From assembly GCF_008831285.2 (NCBI RefSeq), contig NW_022204540.1, forward strand, positions 22,501-37,500: 15,000 nt of DNA, in the 5' to 3' direction. A model generated the notes under the pieces. The model had not been told where the DNA came from. It ran no database searches and worked only from the letters and a program-made list of their open reading frames with translations. Below are positions 1-8,134 of the stretch, piece by piece; position 1 is the first letter of the stretch, and each line of letters starts with the position of its first letter. Both the position numbers and the translations under genes were made by a program. The DNA is from Nymphaea colorata. Taxonomy: Eukaryota > Streptophyta > Magnoliopsida > Nymphaeales > Nymphaeaceae.

Positions 1-284
1 ACATTCGGGCGTTATCGCGCGGGTGGAACTCAAGATCGCCCTTGGCCGGAATTCAGAATCTTCCGGTCGTTTCCTGCAACTTCCGATCAGCACCATTAAT
101 TCCGTCGTAATCCGAAAGAATATCCTAGCCCTCAAAGGTGGTGTCATTCTGAAAAAGGGGCAATTTGGACAAGAGAAAAGAGGGATTAACCCTAGCCGCC
201 GCACGAAGGAGATCCAATTTCATCTTGCTGCTGGCTCGCTTCCAAGGTTAGTGTCTATACCCCATCTCGCCCGTTGGTTCTGTA

Positions 285-889
285 CACGTGTCACCATCTC
301 GCCAGCTCCCAACTTCGTATCACCCTAGCCTCCTACGTGTCCCTGATCGAGATCGCCCTAGGATCACGAGCTGCCAATCATTTAGGAAACGCCCACAGCC
401 GCCGCGTCCTCCTCTCCTCCTCGCAATCTTCACTCGAGTCAACCCTAGCCCTAGCGTCGTCTTCACCATTCATCTTGCCAGGTGTCAGTAATCCGAGCAT
501 CCTCTCCTCGCCCCCTCAGCCAGCTCATCCTCACGAGATCTAGCTGGGTCCCACGCGCATTGACGCGCTATCCCTGCTGCTCTCCGGGGTCGCCGTTAAC
601 CCTTTGCCTTAGCCGATTAGGAAACTCCCTAACGCGTCAATCTCTCCCTTCCAATTCTGTCGCCAGCTTCTCCCGTGCCAATTCCCTGCCCTCTATCTCC
701 TCCACGTGGCTCCATCCTGTACCTCAAGAGCATATCCGAGAGATCACGAGAATCATCCCCGGAATCAGTCCAGGTTCATTCGGGACCCCCCCCTCTTTCC
801 CTATTGTTTTGGTAACTCCCTCGATCTCCTCAATGCGTGACTATTCCGCGTAACCCCTGTTAGTAGTCCATCTTGCCACGTGGCAAGAT
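285..889. promoter_or_regulatory. G-box/ABRE-like motifs in LTR, with a 20-bp palindrome
   Basis: CACGTG cores are seen at 285-290, 703-708 and 877-882. ABRE-type ACGTG(T/G)C is at 286-292, 335-341, 704-710 and 878-884. The last one sits in a perfect 20-bp palindrome, ATCTTGCCACGTGGCAAGAT (870-889), repeated intact at 10113-10132. In plants these motifs bind bZIP and bHLH factors, including those of the abscisic acid response. Binding here is inferred from motif alone. Confidence 0.5.
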
Positions 890-914
890 CTTGGTGCATG
901 CTCTTGACAAGACC

Positions 915-1128
915 AGTCAAGTCAAACTTCTCCCTTAGGCACCCTCTCGCACCATCCCGAACTTAGTCAACCCTCATACCGAGCCTACCTAGTCCGACCG
1001 CTTCCTCTACCCTTAGTCATCACTAGCTCGAGTGTCCCTTAACCCAGTCAACCCGGACCCTCTCAGCTAGGTCCATTAGTCAATCACCCTTCTTAGTCAA
1101 CCCTTACCTCACTCGGTCAACATTGACC
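915..1128. promoter_or_regulatory. Cluster of eight W-box cores (candidate WRKY-binding array) in LTR
   Basis: The W-box core TTGAC(C/T), or its complement (A/G)GTCAA, occurs at 915, 920, 965, 1046, 1078, 1095, 1115 and 1123. Eight hits in 214 bp compares with about 0.2 expected for random sequence. WRKY factors bind this core in defence and stress promoters. The array is kept in the 3' LTR (about 10158-10430), where one substitution adds a further core near 10257. It starts 25 bp after the G-box palindrome. Confidence 0.5.
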
Positions 1129-1799
1129 ATATCCGCGAGCTTAGGCTCGACCCAAACCTCCTTGCTTAACCTCTCGTAGCTAGGTCACCTACTTCGAACC
1201 TATACCCTTAACCTCCCTAGCCTACCTATTCCCAAACCCATCGTGACTAAACCGGCCTACCTAGTAGAGCCCAGCCGCACCGAGCCAACCCCAGCCTTAT
1301 TTAGGACTAGGCTCCGCCGGCTCCCTCCGGCCCTTGCCTCGGCTGCGATCTCATCGTCGGCATCCAGCGACGAGCGTGGCCGAGCTACAACCGACGGCAG
1401 GCAGGTAGGTGCTGCCCTTCCGGCAGCAGCCCCCCTCGGCACACAGGCGGCCCTTCCGGCCCCGACAGCATCGTCCTCTCCGGCAGCGGCCATTCAGCGC
1501 CAAACTTCCTCGGCGTGGGCCGCCACACGCGACTACCGTATCTCCGCTGCTGGCATCCACAGGCATCCCGACGCCGAGTTCCTTCCAGGCGGCCCGTCGT
1601 CTGCGTCAACCCTGTAGACGCGCGTCCAGCGACAGCACGAGCACTCGGCCAGCGGCGAGCGGCCACTTTCTCAGGCGCGTCGGTCAGGATTTCAGCGGCG
1701 AGTTCATCGCCCAGCGCCATCCCGCCAGCGGATAGAAGAGTGCAGCAGGCATCCGAGGAGGCTCTCCTCAACCGGCCTTCTTGAACAGCAAGCTGCAAT

Positions 1800-1859
1800 A
1801 CCCGGGGGTTGGTTCTCACCCCGGGTGCTTATCCAGCTACGCCAAGGGCTTCCCTTGGC
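1800..1859 (+). other. Tandem GC hairpins in LTR
   Basis: Two inverted repeats stand side by side. The first is ACCCGGGG (1800-1807) with CCCCGGGT (1819-1826). The second is GCCAAGGG (1841-1848), loop CTT, then CCCTTGGC (1852-1859). Both are present in the 3' LTR (11035-11061 and 11076-11094), and both stems are kept in the diverged LTR at 14847-14904. They lie just before a T-rich stretch. A role in RNA folding or 3'-end formation is possible but inferred. Confidence 0.55.
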
Positions 1860-2383
1860 CGGTAACTTCTTGCTCCCCCTTGTAGCCGCGGGCGGGAATT
1901 GTTTTGATTTTATTGGTTTTAGGACAACATCTTAGTTTACTATTCTATTTTGTTTTAGCCTTGGCTTCGGCCCTGCTCCCCCGTGAGGTACCTCGAGGGC
2001 ACTGTGCCCGAGACACGACCACAAGGAGCAAGACCCCCCTATTTGCTTTTGTTGGGAGTGGTTTGGACGTTAGTAGTGGTTTGCGTGGTTTGTAAGTGAG
2101 TTGCGAGAGATTATTATTTGTATCGCTCACGTATTGTAAAGCCTCGTCAACCCTCTTAGTTCTTTTGTAGTAGGCTACCCGTAGATAGGTTTTGGAAGGG
2201 TTAACCGTGACTTGTATCTCCCTACCTACTGGGGTTTGCGCCGGGGTCCTGTCCGGCCGGGTAGTATTCTGTATTTAATTGTTTAGGATTTTTGGTTTTT
2301 AGAATAGGCCTCAAGAAGGTCCTGGGAAGATTAGGATTGCATTGGTCGGATTTCCTTAGGCCAACCGGTGCGGTCCTTACAAT

Positions 2384-2395
2384 TGGTATCAGAGC
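2384..2395 (+). other. Primer binding site, initiator Met tRNA
   Basis: TGGTATCAGAGC is the exact complement of the 3' end of plant initiator-methionine tRNA (including CCA). Minus-strand cDNA synthesis starts here. The match stops after 12 nt. Two bases separate it from the LTR end at 2381. Confidence 0.95.
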
Positions 2396-2956
2396 GCCTC
2401 TTGAGGAATATCCGCAGTTTGAGCACTTGGACCTTCGCAGCGTCGACATCAACGGGCAGTGCCAGCGGATTTCTTGTGGTTTTCTGATTATTTCAGCGGT
2501 CTTCTTTTCAGATTCGGGTTTTCTAGTGTAAGTATAGCGGTCAGAGTCCAGCCACGGTTTTCTTTAGTTGCGTAGATCTAGGCTTCGCTTGTTCACTCTT
2601 GGCAAGTGTAGGGTTGTAAGCCTTGTACACCCGAGGGCAGCCGAGCTCGAGGTGCGTCACCGAGGCACTAGGAGAGTGCGGTGATTTAGGCTCTTAGAGC
2701 CCGGCCGAGAGCGAGGTGTGATTGCCGAGGCACTTAGGCGAAGTGCGGCATTAGGCGGGCCAACCCGTCTCCCTCGCCTTAGGTCTCACGCGCGGCAGCT
2801 GGAGCAGCGGCAGCGTGGGCAGAATTGAGAGTGGCAGCTAGTCTCCCATTTGGATTTCAGTCTTAAGAGTGGCAGTGTAGACAGTTTTTGGATTTTCGTA
2901 GTTAGGATTTCCTTAGCATAGTGCATCCTTGGCGCTGGTCCAACCAGATTTTACAC
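2396..2956 (+). other. Untranslated leader between primer site and gag
   Basis: This stretch of about 560 bp has no credible gene. It holds the twin hairpins at 2657-2750, inside a diverged tandem duplication of about 62 bp (about 2642-2757). It also contains a strong splice-donor-like GTAAGT at 2528-2533 and an acceptor-like pyrimidine-AG at 2911-2916. It ends just before the gag ATG at 2957. Confidence 0.7.
2657..2750 (+). other. Twin bulged hairpins in leader, candidate packaging/dimerisation signal
   Basis: Hairpin 1 is 2657-2684: TCACC pairs with GGTGA, a GAG bulge follows, GCACT pairs with AGTGC, and the loop is AGGAG. Hairpin 2 is 2723-2750: TGCC pairs with GGCA, the same GAG bulge, GCACTT pairs with AAGTGC, and the loop is AGGCG. 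The shared shape is visible directly. Two outer-stem pairs differ between the copies by paired changes (A:T to G:C and C:G to T:A), so the pairing is kept. Retroviral leaders often carry encapsidation or dimer hairpins here; that role is an inference. Confidence 0.6.
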
Positions 2957-5900
2957 ATGGCCAAGTCGAAGAAAAACTTGAACCCCGACGAGCCCGTGCT
3001 TGAGGAAACCACTTCGGACCCTCAAGAAGTCGCTCATAGGGCTTCCAACATGGAGATGTCCGAGCATACTATCAACCGTCTTGGCAACCTTGAGCAAGAA
3101 TTCGGCCAGTATCGTAGAGACATGGATAAGGCCGAAAACCATAGACGGAGGGATATAGAGAGGCAATTCGGCGAACTCCACAAAGACTTAGCCGAAATGA
3201 GGAGGAACCAACAGAACGAAATGGATGAAGTACGAGCAATGTTTAGGGTCCTAACCTCAAACCAGCAACAAGGCACAGAGAGGGCTACTCAGGGCCCGAA
3301 TACACGCCCAGATAAGGGTAAGGGTTTGTTAGTTGCACCAAACTACCAAACCGACACTGAGGTCGATCCCAATAACATCTCTCATATTGGGACGAGTACA
3401 GAAGGAGGTCGGCGCAATACCATGGCGCCTCCTCAAGGCAGGCATCAACCGGATGCCTACGATGATAGGACTCCCCGAGCACCGCGATTTGGACACCATA
3501 GCCAAAACCGAGTTGAGCTCACGTCCGAAGGGGAGCAAGACGAGTCTCCAGCTCGTCAAAGAAGAGGGTCTCGATTCCACCAAAGGAAAGAAGAGCGACG
3601 GACACCCTCAGTCCGATATGAGTTCCCTAAGTTAAATGGGGAACACTTGCGTGAATGGCTCTTCATGGCAGAGCGGTACTTCCTTTGTCACCACGTTCCC
3701 GAGGCAGAATGGATTGAGATAGCTACGGCCAACATGACCGGAGAAGCTACAACGCATTATTTGTGGTTTAACCACAATAATGAAGAACAAACATGGGAAA
3801 AGTATAAGGCCAGTCTCCAACTCCAATTTGGGGACTCAACATTCATTGACTACGATGAGGACTTAAAAAATCTAGTCCAGACCACTACCGTGCCAGCCTA
3901 CAAAAGGCAGTTCGAGCGCCTAGCCAGCATGGTCAGATGGCCTGAGAAGGCCCTCATCGGTGCTTTCAAGGGAGGCCTTAGAAATGATATAAAGCGGGAA
4001 ATGAAAATTCACCTCTTTGACAAATTGGAAGAATGTATCGCCATGGCCCGTCTATATGAAGAAAGGATCGAGGAAAGAAGAGCCGAGAAAAAGGCTCATA
4101 AATTTGATAAACAGAGGAAACGAAGCTCCTATCCCTCTGCTTCTCGCAATACTCGAAAGGAGATAGTTCCCTTCAAAAGGGGGAACGAACCACGGCCCTA
4201 CCAGAACTCCAATCAAGGGCAGGGCAAGAAACCGCCCCTACGATACCTCACGCCTCAACAAATTGAGGAATACAGACGCAAGGGTCTGTGCTATCGGTGT
4301 GAGGGTAAATGGGACAAATATCACAAGTGCCCAGCCTACTTTAGGGTACAAGTGATAAGTGATGTAGAGTCCAGCTCGTGTACAGATAGTGACTCATCCT
4401 CCAGCACTTCCTACGAGTCCAGCTCGTCCTCTTCAGAGGAAGAAGTAATTCAAAAGCGCAGAATTAAAAAGACCGAGAAGAAAAAAGAAATAGCCAAGGA
4501 AGAGACTCCCACCAAAGAAGAGAAACCCTCAGAGGCCGAGTCTCTTCACTCGATGCAAGACCCAAACAAGCCCAATTCATTCCGAGTGTTTGGGAGGATC
4601 AACGGCAAGAAGATCCTCATTTTGTTGGACAATGGGGCCACACGAAACTTCCTAACTGAGGAAGCAGCTAAAAAGTGTAAGGTGCCCCTCGAATCCAGCT
4701 CACCCCAAACAATAGTCGTGGGAGGGGGTCTAAGGCTGAAATGCCTTAACGAAGGGAAGAACATGGAAGTCGTCATCAAGAAAAAGCCCTTCAAGGTTGA
4801 TTTCTTGGTTATTCCACTCGATGGAGTGGATTTGATTCTCGGAATGCCCTGGTTTTTCACCTTGGGTATTATATCATGGGACGTGAGGAACTTTAGTATG
4901 ACCTTCACGCCCGACGGAGAAGATGAGCCGATGACCTTACAAGGCATCACGAGCACTACTCGTCCCAAGGCTGCCTTACGAGGTATAGAGGCAGACCAAC
5001 CAGCGTGTTGGGTGATGGCACTAGCTACGGATGTGCCATCTAGAGAGGAGCACGAAGAGATTGTGCCTCCATGGATACAGTCGGTGTTGGACCGATATGA
5101 GGATTTGTTCGAGGAGCCAAAAGGACTACCTCCTCCTCGATCCTACGACCATCGAATCATCTTGACTCAAGGGGCCGAACCGGTCAACGTGCGGCCCTAC
5201 AAATATGGGTATAACCAGAAGGCCGAAATAGAGCGTCTGGTTAAGGAGATGTTAGAGAGTGGCATAGTTCAGCCAAGCAGCAGTCCTTTTTCTTCTCCCG
5301 TCTTACTTGTGAAGAAGAAGGACAGTACATGGCGCTTCTGTGTTGATTATCGCGCCCTGAACGAAGCCACGGTGAAGGATAGGCACCCTATACCTGTCAT
5401 CGATGAGTTGTTGGATGAGCTAGCCGGTGCGATCATATTCTCCAAGATAGACTTGAGAGCCGGCTACCATCAAATCAGAATGTGTAAGGATGACGTCCCC
5501 AAAACGGCATTCAGGACACATGACGGGCACTACGAATTCCTAGTTATGCCCTTCGGTCTAACTAACGCACCGGCAACATTTCAAAGGTGCATGAACGATG
5601 TCTTTCGTCAATACCTCCGAGATTTTATATTGGTCTTCTTCGACGACATACTCATATATAGTCAGACAGAGGAATTGCACGAGAAGCACCTGGCTACAGC
5701 TCTTCAGGTGTTACGTGATAACCAACTGTATGCAAAAAGGTCCAAATGCAGCTTTGGACAACCGAGCATTGGTTATCTTGGGCACATCGTGTGCCAACAA
5801 GGGGTTCGGGCAGACCCCGAAAAATTAGACGCCATGCAAAGATGGCCACTGCCTAAGGACCTGAAAGGACTCAGAGGTTTTCTAGGCCTCACAGGCTACT

Positions 5901-6463
5901 ATAGACGCTTCATCCAAGGTTATGGGTTAATAGCTCAGCCCTTAACCCAGATGTTGAAGAAAGGGGCCTTTCAATGGTCAGACAAGGCTAGGGCAGCCTT
6001 TGATAAGTTGAAAAATGCCCTTATGACTGCGCCAGTGCTTACCCTACCGAACTTCAACAAACAATTTACAATCGAGACGGATGCGTGTGATGTTGGAGTC
6101 GGGGCCGTCTTGAGTCAAGAAGGCCATCCTATCGCCTATATGTCAAAGGCCCTAACCAGTAGAGCAAAACCTCTTTCTACATACGAGAAAGAGCTCTTAG
6201 CGATAGTATTGGCAGTTGAAAAGTGGCGGCCTTACCTGATAGGGCGCAGATTTGTAGTCAAAACGGACCAGAATTCGTTAAAGTACATGCTCAAACAAAG
6301 AGTATCCACGCCTACCCAACAGCGTTGGCTGGCCAAGCTGCTAGGATACGATTTTGAGATTGAGTATAAGAAAGGTCTGGATAACACAGCGGCAGACTCT
6401 CTTTCCCGTTTGACCGAGCAGTTCATGACGCTCTCTGTGGTAGAGACGGATATATGGGAATGA
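2957..6463 (+). CDS. Gag-protease-reverse transcriptase-RNase H (front part of interrupted polyprotein)
   Basis: This frame encodes the capsid protein and the replication enzymes of the retrotransposon, 1,168 residues from the ATG at 2957. That start is preferred because the frame upstream opens only with GTG. In order: a charged coiled-coil-like N-terminus (about 30-110); the retrotransposon gag domain (about 220-375); a zinc knuckle C445-x2-C448-x7-H456-x-C458; a serine/glutamate tract and a lysine-rich linker (about 470-530); an aspartic protease with active site D558-N-G; a reverse transcriptase whose FFDD motif is at 894-897; and an RNase H with D1042, E1079, D1104 and D1147. The protease has Asn where Ser or Thr is usual. 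The frame stops at TGA 6461-6463, right after RNase H, and the same frame continues open downstream into integrase. No frameshift separates gag from pol, as in other single-frame plant chromoviruses. Confidence 0.93.
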   Translation: MAKSKKNLNPDEPVLEETTSDPQEVAHRASNMEMSEHTINRLGNLEQEFGQYRRDMDKAENHRRRDIERQFGELHKDLAEMRRNQQNEMDEVRAMFRVLTSNQQQGTERATQGPNTRPDKGKGLLVAPNYQTDTEVDPNNISHIGTSTEGGRRNTMAPPQGRHQPDAYDDRTPRAPRFGHHSQNRVELTSEGEQDESPARQRRGSRFHQRKEERRTPSVRYEFPKLNGEHLREWLFMAERYFLCHHVPEAEWIEIATANMTGEATTHYLWFNHNNEEQTWEKYKASLQLQFGDSTFIDYDEDLKNLVQTTTVPAYKRQFERLASMVRWPEKALIGAFKGGLRNDIKREMKIHLFDKLEECIAMARLYEERIEERRAEKKAHKFDKQRKRSSYPSASRNTRKEIVPFKRGNEPRPYQNSNQGQGKKPPLRYLTPQQIEEYRRKGLCYRCEGKWDKYHKCPAYFRVQVISDVESSSCTDSDSSSSTSYESSSSSSEEEVIQKRRIKKTEKKKEIAKEETPTKEEKPSEAESLHSMQDPNKPNSFRVFGRINGKKILILLDNGATRNFLTEEAAKKCKVPLESSSPQTIVVGGGLRLKCLNEGKNMEVVIKKKPFKVDFLVIPLDGVDLILGMPWFFTLGIISWDVRNFSMTFTPDGEDEPMTLQGITSTTRPKAALRGIEADQPACWVMALATDVPSREEHEEIVPPWIQSVLDRYEDLFEEPKGLPPPRSYDHRIILTQGAEPVNVRPYKYGYNQKAEIERLVKEMLESGIVQPSSSPFSSPVLLVKKKDSTWRFCVDYRALNEATVKDRHPIPVIDELLDELAGAIIFSKIDLRAGYHQIRMCKDDVPKTAFRTHDGHYEFLVMPFGLTNAPATFQRCMNDVFRQYLRDFILVFFDDILIYSQTEELHEKHLATALQVLRDNQLYAKRSKCSFGQPSIGYLGHIVCQQGVRADPEKLDAMQRWPLPKDLKGLRGFLGLTGYYRRFIQGYGLIAQPLTQMLKKGAFQWSDKARAAFDKLKNALMTAPVLTLPNFNKQFTIETDACDVGVGAVLSQEGHPIAYMSKALTSRAKPLSTYEKELLAIVLAVEKWRPYLIGRRFVVKTDQNSLKYMLKQRVSTPTQQRWLAKLLGYDFEIEYKKGLDNTAADSLSRLTEQFMTLSVVETDIWE
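6461..6463 (+). other. In-frame TGA splitting the polyprotein
   Basis: The TGA lies in the same frame as both halves (2957 and 6464 share phase), about 22 codons after the last RNase H Asp and before the integrase zinc site. No other stop and no frameshift is found across 5.2 kb. One nonsense substitution in this copy is the simplest explanation. The next codon is TTA, not the CTA of the well-known leaky UGA context. Confidence 0.85.
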
Positions 6464-8134
6464 TTAAACCAAGAGCAGAAAGAAGATCAATCCTTGAGGT
6501 TAATTCGAGCATCAGTAGAACAAAATCCCGGATCTATCCCCTTGTATACGGTCAGAGGGAATCTCTTATTTAGGAAGAATCGCGCAGTGATTCCTCCTAA
6601 TTCTAGGCTTAAGCAAGAACTCTTGCAACACTTCCATGACACTCCAGCCGCAGGTCATGAGGGGGTTTCAAAAACCCTTGGCAGAATAAAAGCCCAGTTT
6701 TGGTGGCGCGGCATGAAGGCAGACATACAACGTTACATCAGAAAGTGTGTGGTATGTCAGAGGGAGAAATACGACGCAATCAAGCCTCCAGGCCACTTGA
6801 ATCCTCTCCCCATACCCACAAAGCCATGGACGGATGTAACTATGGATTTCATAGATGCCATGCCCCGCTCTGAAGGCAAGGAAGCTGTGCTTGTGGTAGT
6901 GGATAGACTCACCAAGTATAGCCACTTCGCTCCCTTGCCACGTTCGTATCAAGGGCCAATGGTGGCCAGCGTATACCAAGAATTTATCGGCAAGCTCCAC
7001 GGAATGCCACAGTCGGTCGTGTGCGACCGTGACTCGATCTTTCTCAGTGCGTTCTGGCAGGAGTATATGAAGTTAATGGGTACAACGCTTAACTTCAGCA
7101 CAGCCCACCATCCACAGACAGATGGTCAGAGCGAAATCGTGAACCGGTCTCTAGAGACCTACCTGACATGCTTCGCGGGAGAACGACCAAATACATGGGT
7201 AAAATTTTTACCATGGGCAGAATGGTCGTGTAACACTAGTCTGCATTCGTCCACGGGCATGACCCCATATGAGGGTGTATACGGGTTCCCTCCTCCTGCT
7301 ATACCAAGGTATGAAGGAGGCACAGCTGAGGACGACCAAATTGACTGTGAACTGCGCACACGTGAAGAAGTGCTAGACGCACTCAAGCAGAATATCGCCA
7401 AGGCGCAGAACCGCATGAGACAAGTGTATAACAAAGGTAGGAAAGACCGCGAATTCGAAGTGGGCCAGTATGTGTGGCTGAAGAGGTTGCCTCTGAAGCA
7501 GAGGTCGTTGATGGGCCAGCCCTACTCAAAACTGTTACCTCGCTATTATGGTCCATATCCGGTACTACAAAAGGTTGGAAAGGCAGCCTACAGGATAGGC
7601 CTTCCAAGAGCAGCGTTAGTACACCCCGTATTCCATGTCACACGACTTAAGCTGCATCATTGGGATGTACCAACAATGATAGAACAAGTGCCGGAACAGT
7701 TTCCAACACCCTACCGTATCTTAAAGCACAGATACGTCCAACGCCAAGGTAGGACGAGGCATGAGGTACTCGTGGAATGGGAGGGCCCAGATCGAGGAAC
7801 TTCTTGGGAAGAGTTCGGGTCAGTAATCCACCGCTTCCCCTCTTCTAGCGCTCGAGGACAAGCGCAATTTAGGGAGGGGGAATCTGTTACGGACCAATCT
7901 CTTGGTCCCGACCCAAGGCCGACAGAGCAGGCCGGACCTAGCCGGCTGAAACGCAAGGCGTCTGAGTTGTGGGCTCAGACCATGGAGCCTGTCGCAGACT
8001 CGACTCAAGAGGATGAAGCAGCACCAACTCAAGTTGCAGCGGGAGGAGTGGGAGGAGCAACCAGGTCCGAAGAGGTGCTCAAACCGGACAGACTTCAAGA
8101 CGTCCCAGAACTAAGCGTTGGGCTCACCGAGTAG
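6464..8134 (+). CDS. Integrase-chromodomain (rear part of interrupted polyprotein)
   Basis: This is the in-frame continuation of the polyprotein after the TGA; it has no convincing start of its own, the first in-frame ATG (6713) being inside the integrase. Integrase inserts the cDNA into the chromosome. The HHCC zinc site is intact (His codons 6635 and 6656, Cys codons 6746 and 6755). The catalytic triad is intact: Asp at 6845 and 7025 and Glu at 7133, with 59 and 35 residues between them (DD35E). A GPY motif follows at 7550-7558, then a chromodomain at about 7711-7845 (aromatic and WEG/SWEE signature), which in chromoviruses can direct insertion to modified chromatin. The last 83 residues, from 7885, are encoded inside the 3' LTR, and the stop is TAG at 8132-8134. 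The tail is polar, rich in Glu, Gln and Pro, and I do not recognise it. The piece would be made only if the TGA were read through. Confidence 0.9.
   Translation, partial: LNQEQKEDQSLRLIRASVEQNPGSIPLYTVRGNLLFRKNRAVIPPNSRLKQELLQHFHDTPAAGHEGVSKTLGRIKAQFWWRGMKADIQRYIRKCVVCQREKYDAIKPPGHLNPLPIPTKPWTDVTMDFIDAMPRSEGKEAVLVVVDRLTKYSHFAPLPRSYQGPMVASVYQEFIGKLHGMPQSVVCDRDSIFLSAFWQEYMKLMGTTLNFSTAHHPQTDGQSEIVNRSLETYLTCFAGERPNTWVKFLPWAEWSCNTSLHSSTGMTPYEGVYGFPPPAIPRYEGGTAEDDQIDCELRTREEVLDALKQNIAKAQNRMRQVYNKGRKDREFEVGQYVWLKRLPLKQRSLMGQPYSKLLPRYYGPYPVLQKVGKAAYRIGLPRAALVHPVFHVTRLKLHHWDVPTMIEQVPEQFPTPYRILKHRYVQRQGRTRHEVLVEWEGPDRGTSWEEFGSVIHRFPSSSARGQAQFREGESVTDQSLGPDPRPTEQAGPSRLKRKASELWAQTMEPVADSTQEDEAAPTQVAAGGVGGATRSEEVLKPDRLQDVPELSVGLTE
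7871..7882 (+). other. Polypurine tract (plus-strand primer)
   Basis: AGGGAGGGGGAA lies two bases before the 3' LTR start TGTTACGGACC. It resists RNase H and primes plus-strand DNA. It sits inside the coding frame, after the chromodomain. Confidence 0.88.

Larger units (their letters stand above)
1..2381 (+). repeat. 5' LTR, 3' portion (left end outside window)
   Basis: This stretch repeats at 9300-11614 with about 98.5% identity outside indels. It ends at GGTCCTTACA, three bases before the primer binding site. Compared with the 3' LTR it carries an extra 56 bp (527-582) and 65 bp (1257-1321), and lacks 57 bp after 1026. Bases 1-860 are mixed composition, 870-1130 carry regulatory-looking motifs, 1290-1830 are strongly GC-rich, and 1890-2120 are T-rich. 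Long open frames in the GC-rich part occur on both strands, match nothing I recognise and are not called as genes. Confidence 0.95.

Noticed and set aside
1385-1819. Long open frames on both strands in the GC-rich LTR part (also 10543-11054)
   Set aside because: GC-rich sequence has few stops by chance; the products are low-complexity Arg/Ala/Pro and differ between the two LTRs through indels.
2921-2956. Extension of the polyprotein to a GTG at 2921
   Set aside because: In a plant nuclear element ATG is expected; the ATG at 2957 (followed by GCC) is the first in frame.
4546-4968. 140-residue open frame on the minus strand within gag-protease
   Set aside because: Shadow of the well-supported polyprotein on the other strand.
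6440-6500. Programmed frameshift between RNase H and integrase
   Set aside because: Both halves are in the same frame, so only a stop codon separates them.
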